A DNA stretch of 64,000 nt from Benincasa hispida. Its lineage: Eukaryota; Streptophyta; Magnoliopsida; Cucurbitales; Cucurbitaceae. This document shows positions 57,470 to 64,000 of this stretch, one piece after another (position 1 is the stretch's first letter; the number at the start of each line of letters is the position of its first letter). The translations under genes were made by a program, and so were the position numbers. The stretch covers positions 17,360,685-17,424,684 of the forward strand of contig NC_052359.1 in NCBI RefSeq assembly GCF_009727055.1. Direction: 5' to 3'. The notes beneath the pieces are model-generated. The model did not search any database and was not told where the DNA came from. It saw nothing but the letters and a program-made list of their open reading frames with translations.

Positions 57470-59400
57470 ATGAACAAACATATATGTGATTAATAATATT
57501 TGATATTTTAATCACTTTGTCTATGAAATATATGATATTTTAGTTGTATTAACCATAAACCAATAAACTAACATCCATGGTTATTATTATAACTTAAACA
57601 TGTATGTGGAGACATACAAGTGGATCATGTTTAAGTGATAACCTAAATGGTTTGTAGTATATGGATAAGGTTGGGTACCTTATCTTGGTGACACTATGAG
57701 TATGACCTGCTTTGTAGGTGTTACAAATATTGTAAAGTGCTACAAATGATCTGATCCTGATCATTCATGTATTAGACATGTGAGCAGTGAGGATATTCTA
57801 TACAAAGGAGTTTGTAGAAGACCAGATCACGAAATGCTTAGTCTCATTATATAGCGCCATTCATAATAGGGATTTTCATTTCATTAGGATGACTATAGGT
57901 AACATGACCTTCATCCTGAGTGAGTTGTGAACTTTTGCCTATGAGGACAGTCCTTTGATTTGTATGAGTGAGAGTGACCAGATCGCCGACTCAACAAGCC
58001 TACCATTTTAGGGATTCGTCTGATTGGGGAGTTGGGAACTCAGCTATACAAGATGTAATTCACTCCTTCCTTGAAGTAGGGGTAAGTAGAAAAATTGCTC
58101 CCTTAAGGGCTGATTCGGGTCTTGAACAATGTGGCACCACACCCTCTCTCTTTGGCCAGAGAAGGGTTTAGTCATAGTGGGACTATGATCTATTGTTCAT
58201 TAGAGGGATCAGTAGTACTTAAGGAGTTAGATGTAACTATAGGGGCAAAACGGTAATTTGGCCCAGCTGTATTTACGACCAATTTATGAAGGGTCATCGT
58301 ACTATTGATTGGTTATATCCAATGGACACAGAAATATATTTGTAGTGCGAAGAGTGCAGCTGTCGGTCTTTAGTGGAGTGCACGATAGTTAACGGATGGT
58401 GGATAATGTAATTAAAGAGTTTAATAATTATTCACGTATCGTTGGAGCTTCAGGCTATAGGTCCATAAGGTCCCCTTGGTAGCTCAAAATGATTTAGTTG
58501 AGAATCAGTTTTTATGTTAATTTAAAATGTTCAAATTAATAAGAGGGAATTTAATTATATATGATATAATTAAATTCATTCAATTATATATGATACATTA
58601 TAGTTAATTGGAGGAATGAATATTTGAATATGATTCACATATATTTTCTATGAATGAGATTCATAGTTGTTAATTTAATATAAATATGATTTATATTACA
58701 TGCCATAAAATAGAGAAAAAGAACTATAGTTTATATTGTATATGATGCAATATTAAAACTATAGGGTATAAATTTAATATGATATGTTTGTTATCATTTT
58801 TATTTATATTATTTATTATATTTGATAATTAATCCATTTTTCTCTCTAACCAACGTAGTAGTGGTTAGTTGGTTTTTATGGTAAAAGGAATAAATAAAAT
58901 GTGATTTTATTTTTCCAAAAACTAATGCATCAGAATCTATACGATAGATTGAGAGCATATACGATATACTCAAAAGACTATACGATTGAAGAATTTTTAT
59001 ATATGATAGTTTTCTTCTTCAATTGTCTTCCAGCTTCAAAACTAAAAAAAACTCCCTCCTAACCAAAATAGCCAAAGCCCACTCACCACTCCTAGGTTCT
59101 CACCCTGAGAATACTAAGGAAAACAAGTGGTAGTGTCTTCACCTTTTGGTTCGAGTTTGGTTGTTGTTCGAGGGGTTTGTGAGTATTCAAAGAGTTCGTG
59201 ACAGTTCGAGGGATTTATATAAAGAAGAGTTCTTCAAAGATATAATCAGTTGAACCTTTTTTCTAGTTTAAAAACATGTTGTAATTTTAGTTAAAGTGCA
59301 TAATCTGTATGTTTACTGTAAATGTTTGTTATCGATCGAAATGGAATTTTGACGATCTGCTTCTAGTCATAAGTTCTCTGTAAAAGAAGATCCTTCAACA
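57470..59400 (+). repeat. Family X LTR-like repeat, copy 4 (plus)
   Basis: The best preserved plus-strand copy. Ordered landmarks are GTGGAGACATACAAGTGGAT, ATGGATAAGGTTGGGTACCT, CATCCTGAGTGAGTTGTGAA, AGTCCTTTGATTTGTATGAG and TATCCAATGGACACAGAAAT. The end is GATCCTTCAACA at 59389-59400. CA at the end and a TG-type start in sister copies suggest an LTR. The left limit is approximate. Confidence 0.8.
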
Positions 59401-60760
59401 CTATGGATGCAACCCTCTTTGTATACTGATACAATGATGTGATCCAAATGTCGTTCATGTGAAGACATGCGAGTGGAGTCATCTTATGCAAAAGATGTTT
59501 GCATAAGACCTGACCACGTAACAGTCTCTTTTCTCTATTCAATCGTTTATTGTTAAAACTGACTATTTCGACTCGATGACCTATGGTAACTCGATCTTAA
59601 TCCTGAGCAATTATGAACTCTTGTTTATTCAGGATTGTCCTTTAATCTGCATAGGTGAGAGTGATTCAACAACATCGCTCTATTAGCCTCCCATTTTAGG
59701 GTTAAGACCGGATAGATAACTGGAGACATAGTTCTGCAAGACGAAATTCACTCCTACCTATTTTAGGGCTAGTAGATAGGTTGTTCTGTTAAGTACTAAC
59801 TCCTGATCTTAAACAAAGGAGCCCCGTCCTCTCGTGACTGAGAGGGATTCAGTTTATTGGTAGGACCATAAACCAATTGTTCATTAGGGGATCGGTAGAA
59901 ACTTAAGGAGCCAGATGTATTATATGGGAAAACGGTATTTTTTGACATAACTGTTAATACGAACGATCTGTAAAGGATTGGCTTACTGATTATGGTTAAA
60001 CCAAGTGGACAAAAATATATCTATAGTGAGGAGGGTGCAACTACTAAGCTATAGTGGTATGTCTCAGTAGTTAACGAATATTGATTAATTCGGACTAAAG
60101 AGTTTAGCCAATGCATCTCAAGTCGTTGGAGCTCATGATCCGTAGGTCTATTAGGTCCCTCTACTAACTCGTAAAAGAATTAAACCTTAGAATAGAGTGT
60201 TGAGAGAAATTGGAATGTTCAAACTCAATTTAAGATTTGGATTATTATATTCGATATAATTGATGTTTAATTAACGAGTTAAACATTACAGTTTTAGAGA
60301 GTTGGTAATATTTAAATTTTGATAAGGTGTTTTATTAATTTAATATTTGATATTAAATTAATTATATTGGTTTAATTATTTTTCCATTTTTAATTTATTA
60401 AAATTTTGAATTTATGAAATTCAAAATTATGAATTAATTGAATTAAAATTTTGATTTGTGAAATTGAAATTGATAATTTTATCTAATTAAAATTGATTTT
60501 GAAAAACAGTTTTAGTTTTAAATTTAAAATTCATTTTATGTTTTTAAAAGAGAAAAATGGAAGATTAATTAAAAGTGGGAAAATCCAACTTTTCTCACTT
60601 TCAATTACACCTCGTGCCACTTTAATCTAAATGGAAAATGAAGTGACTATCACATTTGCAATCTGATTTGCATGGATTAATGGTATATATTGAGTGTTTG
60701 ACTTCAGATTGAAGGATTGATGAAAACTGAAAATCTGAAAAAAAATTCTTTGGTTTTTTC
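59401..60760 (+). repeat. Family X repeat, copy 5 (plus, 5'-truncated)
   Basis: Directly abuts copy 4 and repeats its middle and end blocks (CCTGAGCAATTATGAACTCT, GGATTGTCCTTTAATCTGCA, GTTGTTCATTAGGGGATCGG-like) with strong divergence. It merges at about 60760 into gypsy LTR sequence. Confidence 0.72.
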
Positions 60761-60819
60761 CTACTCTCCAACTCTGAAAACCGATATCAATTCCCTCTCA
60801 ATTTGAGTTCCACAAGTCA

Positions 60820-61656
60820 ATCTAAGGCCTCAGGTATGACGGTATCTAGCTTATGATGAGGAAACCGATATCGAAGGACTATGAGAAGGTATCTGTCCCC
60901 TTGGTACCTAAGGTATGACGGTACCTAGAATATTACCTTGTGTACGTAGGTATAGTTTGACTTTGATTGTGTTGAGATTACTTCACACCAACTAAGGATT
61001 TTGACGTTGAGTGATTGAGCAAAAGGGCCTGTCCTTAACTAGGTTATTAGATGATGAACTGTATTTGAGATTTTCAGGGTTTTATGCATTATGATGATTT
61101 ACATGTTTTATGGCATAAGATTTTTTTTCGCTAAAAAAAACCTTGGGCTTTAGAAGAGTTATATGATTTTCAAAAGGAAAGATATGCTTTGCACTATTTG
61201 AGTTATTTGAGTCATTTGAATATGAATTTCAATAGTTGTTTGAAAACATAAATTTCTATGGTAAAAGCATATGTTTTTAAGTATGCCACTCACTGGGCTT
61301 CCCAGCTCACGTTTTTCAATGTTTTGTTTTCCCCCCAGGTAGCAGAAGAGTTCCAAGATTCAAGGGTTGTGGGTTGCTTGACAAGATGGTTCAGTCTGTC
61401 ACCGATGTAAAAGAGTTTAATTGTCAGGTGTAAATCTGGTAGTGGTCAATAATTATTTAGGCTCTACAGAATTAGTCAGGGTTGACCTGTAATAAATTAT
61501 CTCTAAGTGATAATGTGATGATAAGTTACATTGAGTTCTGGAATGGTTATGATGTTTTACAAGTTCAGTTGACAGAAAATTTCATAAGTGGTTTGGCATC
61601 TTCTGTCTTCACATCTTCTCTCGGGTTAAATAGGTAATCTGGGAGGGGGTGTAACA
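60820..61656 (+). repeat. Gypsy LTR fragment, plus orientation
   Basis: Related to the reverse complement of the LTR at 17744-20752: CACTCACTGGGCTTCCCAGC, ACGTTTTTCAATGTTTTGTT and CCAGGTAGCAG match 18085-18150 reversed, and ACCTAAGGTATGACGGTACC matches 18930-18950 reversed. It ends GGGTGTAACA at 61656. No internal region follows that I can recognise, so it is a solo or truncated LTR. Confidence 0.72.
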
Positions 61657-62884
61657 CCACATGGCTGAAATAATGGCCTTGTGTGGATGACCCGGCGCTA
61701 CGATGTTCTTGGGCATACACGTGCGTGAAGACTTCGGAGCACCACGATTCCAATTGCAAATAAGAACATTGAACCTCTCTGTCTCTCAGCACCAAGCATG
61801 GTGCCTACAGCGCAACAAGATCATTCTCTCAAGGGCAAAATGGTCATTTTCACCTCTTATTCTCGGTTACTGCAATTTAGCTTTGTTTTGGCCTATTTTA
61901 GCTTTTTTTCGTCATTAACACTCCGTTCTACCTCTTAGGTGCTCGATACCTACAAAATCATGAAATAAACATATAAAATCAAATAATCATCTCAAATTAA
62001 GCAGAGTATGATAACACATTTTTGGTGTTATCATGAATCTAATGAATAGTACACAAGTCAAACACAATGTCACAAACAAGATATGAGACATAAGGCCAAA
62101 TAGTAAAATAAAAGAAGGATGAGCACATAGAAATTGATAACCCTGTTTGTTGTAACCACACCTACGTTTGGGGGGTCGTGTGGCTGAGAAAAGGAACTTC
62201 ACTAAATTGAGTTAAATGATTACAATGAAATACTTATCTAATAGCACCCAATTATCATGACTCTTAAAGAGATTACTCCTAATGAAGAGTTTAGGCTCCC
62301 CCCTAAATTTGAGACTTCTTAAACTTGACACCCCTTCTCCTGATGCAACATTACTTTTTTCATCTCATGTTTGAAAGATCTGTTAAATAAGATTTCTTAG
62401 GCACACCTTAAATGTGAGGTCCTCTCAATATCCTTGAATTTGGACTACTCTAAGTAAGAATAAGTACATTAACTTCTTAACTGAATTACTGCAAGAATGT
62501 AAGCTTTTAGCCATACTATAAGAGCATGTGAACATCTTCAGAGAGAGGGTGATAACTTTTAGAAATACAAGTTATTGTATCTCTTTCTTTAAAATAATTA
62601 GGAAAATTTAGAAAAAAATGTGTTAGGTTGATATGAAATTCATAACAAAAACACTTACTCTGCGTTCATGTGTTTACAAAACTCATAATCTTGGAAATTA
62701 TAAAATTGGTCACTATTGAACACATGATTTGAATGAAATGAAGTAAAAATCGACTAAGGAAACAAAAAGCTGCAGCCATGGATGCAGAGAAAGTGATCAG
62801 ATCGACGCCCAATCTTGCACATAGAAAAATCACGTGCTAAGATGAAACATGAAGAGAGAAAACGAGAAGACGCGTGGGTGGTGG
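61657..62884. other. Unassigned region
   Basis: No gene is recognised. A short perfect hairpin (TGATAACAC at 62009-62017 with GTGTTATCA at 62025-62033) lies in it. The composition of 61660-61900 is less AT-rich, but no frame shows a known domain. Confidence 0.45.
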
Positions 62885-64000
62885 ATATCAAATTAAGATC
62901 CAATGAACAGACTTGCATTGGAATATTTAATGGATGTTCTTTGTTCATATAAAATCTTTTTAAAATTTTTCCTATATAAGTTGACTGATGAATATATATT
63001 TCATCTGCTGAATTCTCAATTTTCAAACTAAGACAAAATTTTGTTTTTTCCGAGATCTTTCATCTCAAATTATTTCTTATGATATTCTATTGCCTTTGAA
63101 AGCTCTTCAGGAGTTCCAATTACATTTAAGTCATCAACATATACAGTTATAATAGCAAATCTTGATTGTGATTTCTTTATAAAATACACGGACATATTGG
63201 ATTATTTTGATATCCTTCTTTCAATAAATATCCACTCAGGCGATTGTACCACATCCGTCCTGATTGTTTCAATCCATATAGTGATATATGTAACTTTATT
63301 GAATACCATTCTCGGGATTTTGTGTATATGTTTCAGGTACCATAAATTCTTATGAGAATATCATATAAATATCATTATGAAGAGATCCATATAAATATGT
63401 TGTCACTATATCCATAAGATACATATCCAGACTTTTATACATAATCAAGCCAATTAAATGTCTTAATGTAATTGCATCCACCACCGGAGAATATGTCATC
63501 TCAAAATCAATTCCAAGTCTTTGTGAAAAACCTTGTGCAACTAGTTTTGCTTTATATCTTGTGACCTTATTATTTTCATTTTTTTCCTCACAAATACCCA
63601 TTTGTATTCTACCGGTTTAACACCTTATGGTGTTTGGAGAATTGGTCCAAGAAACCTGACATTTTGAAAGTGAGTTTAATTCTGCCTCGATTGCTTCTTT
63701 CCACTGATGCCAATATTTTCTTTGTCGACATTCTTCAACAGATTTTGGTTTAAGATCCTCATTTTCAGATATAATATCTAGAGCAACATTATACTAAAAA
63801 ATGTTGTCGATAATTACATTAATTCTATTCCATCTTTTTCCTGTCATGACATAGTTTATTGAAATCTCATTATTATCTTTAGGTATTTCACTTTCCTCAC
63901 TAGTCATGTCGAGGATTTTTTTGTGGGTACTTACATACTCAACCAAATATTTTTTACTTTTAACTATTTTTTATTTTCGAGGATTTTTATCTTTGGAATA
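62885..64000 (-). pseudogene. Second copy of the copia polymerase (partial, runs off the window)
   Basis: Reverse transcriptase of the same family as 25200-26310, on the minus strand. 63350-63601 reads VTRYKAKLVAQGFSQRLGID, FEMTYSPVVDAITLRHLIGL, then MDIVTTYLYGSLHNDIYM. YVDD is at 63130-63141. 62754-63026 gives DEIYIHQSTYIGKILKRFYM. It is better preserved than the first copy, which has a stop after AQGFSQ. The left side breaks at about 62885, before RNase H; the right side continues past the window with the integrase C-terminal region. Confidence 0.87.

Overview
The window looks like nuclear DNA from a dicot plant. It is very AT-rich, carries one host gene with a plant-type intron, and is otherwise filled with nested plant LTR retrotransposons, a CACTA DNA transposon and MITE-like inverted repeats. 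The MITE type and the non-coding LTR-like repeats look to me like those of Cucurbitaceae genomes. That is an impression from memory, not a proof.

Layout. 1-4480 is AT-rich intergenic DNA with MITE-like elements and a possible tRNA-derived (SINE-like) stretch. 4484-6613 is an LTR-like repeat (called family X here), broken by a 345-base N gap across which its orientation flips. 8464-14409 (minus) is the one clear host gene, an organic cation/carnitine transporter of the OCT4 type with two coding exons and a 4.4 kb intron. 15018-27173 is a Ty1/copia element with both LTRs and a 5-bp target duplication. A Ty3/gypsy element on the minus strand (17744-24603) sits inside its integrase. 27179-30450 is AT-rich DNA with a degenerate repeat. 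30451-36076 is a minus-strand Ty3/gypsy element that keeps only gag. 36357-42197 is a plus-strand Ty3/gypsy element with a recognisable integrase/chromodomain-like end.

42198-44520 is an assembly problem area. A CACTA terminal fragment and scrambled pieces of the first gypsy family are joined by three copies of a sequence made of two head-to-head Tn5 mosaic ends, which I recognise as the Nextera mate-pair junction adapter. This is sequencing artefact, not biology. 44521-44870 is a GC-richer degenerate CGAT-type repeat.

46766-54583 is a nearly complete 7.8 kb CACTA transposon with a TNP2-type transposase remnant (Transpos_assoc, TNP2, DUF4218, DUF4216), a second TNP1-like gene, and a C48 (Ulp1-type SUMO protease) domain with a recognisable His-Asp-Gln-Cys set. 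It lies inside another family X copy. 54780-60760 holds three more family X copies in mixed orientation, 60820-61656 is a gypsy LTR fragment, and the right edge (62885-64000, minus) is a second copy of the copia polymerase that runs off the window.

Apart from the OCT4 gene, every coding region I can identify belongs to a transposable element and is damaged by stops or frameshifts. The most notable items are the adapter contamination, the Ulp1-carrying CACTA element, the two-level nested retrotransposon with readable target duplications, and a short foreign copia RNase H filler at the nested junction. I found no clearly new biological system.
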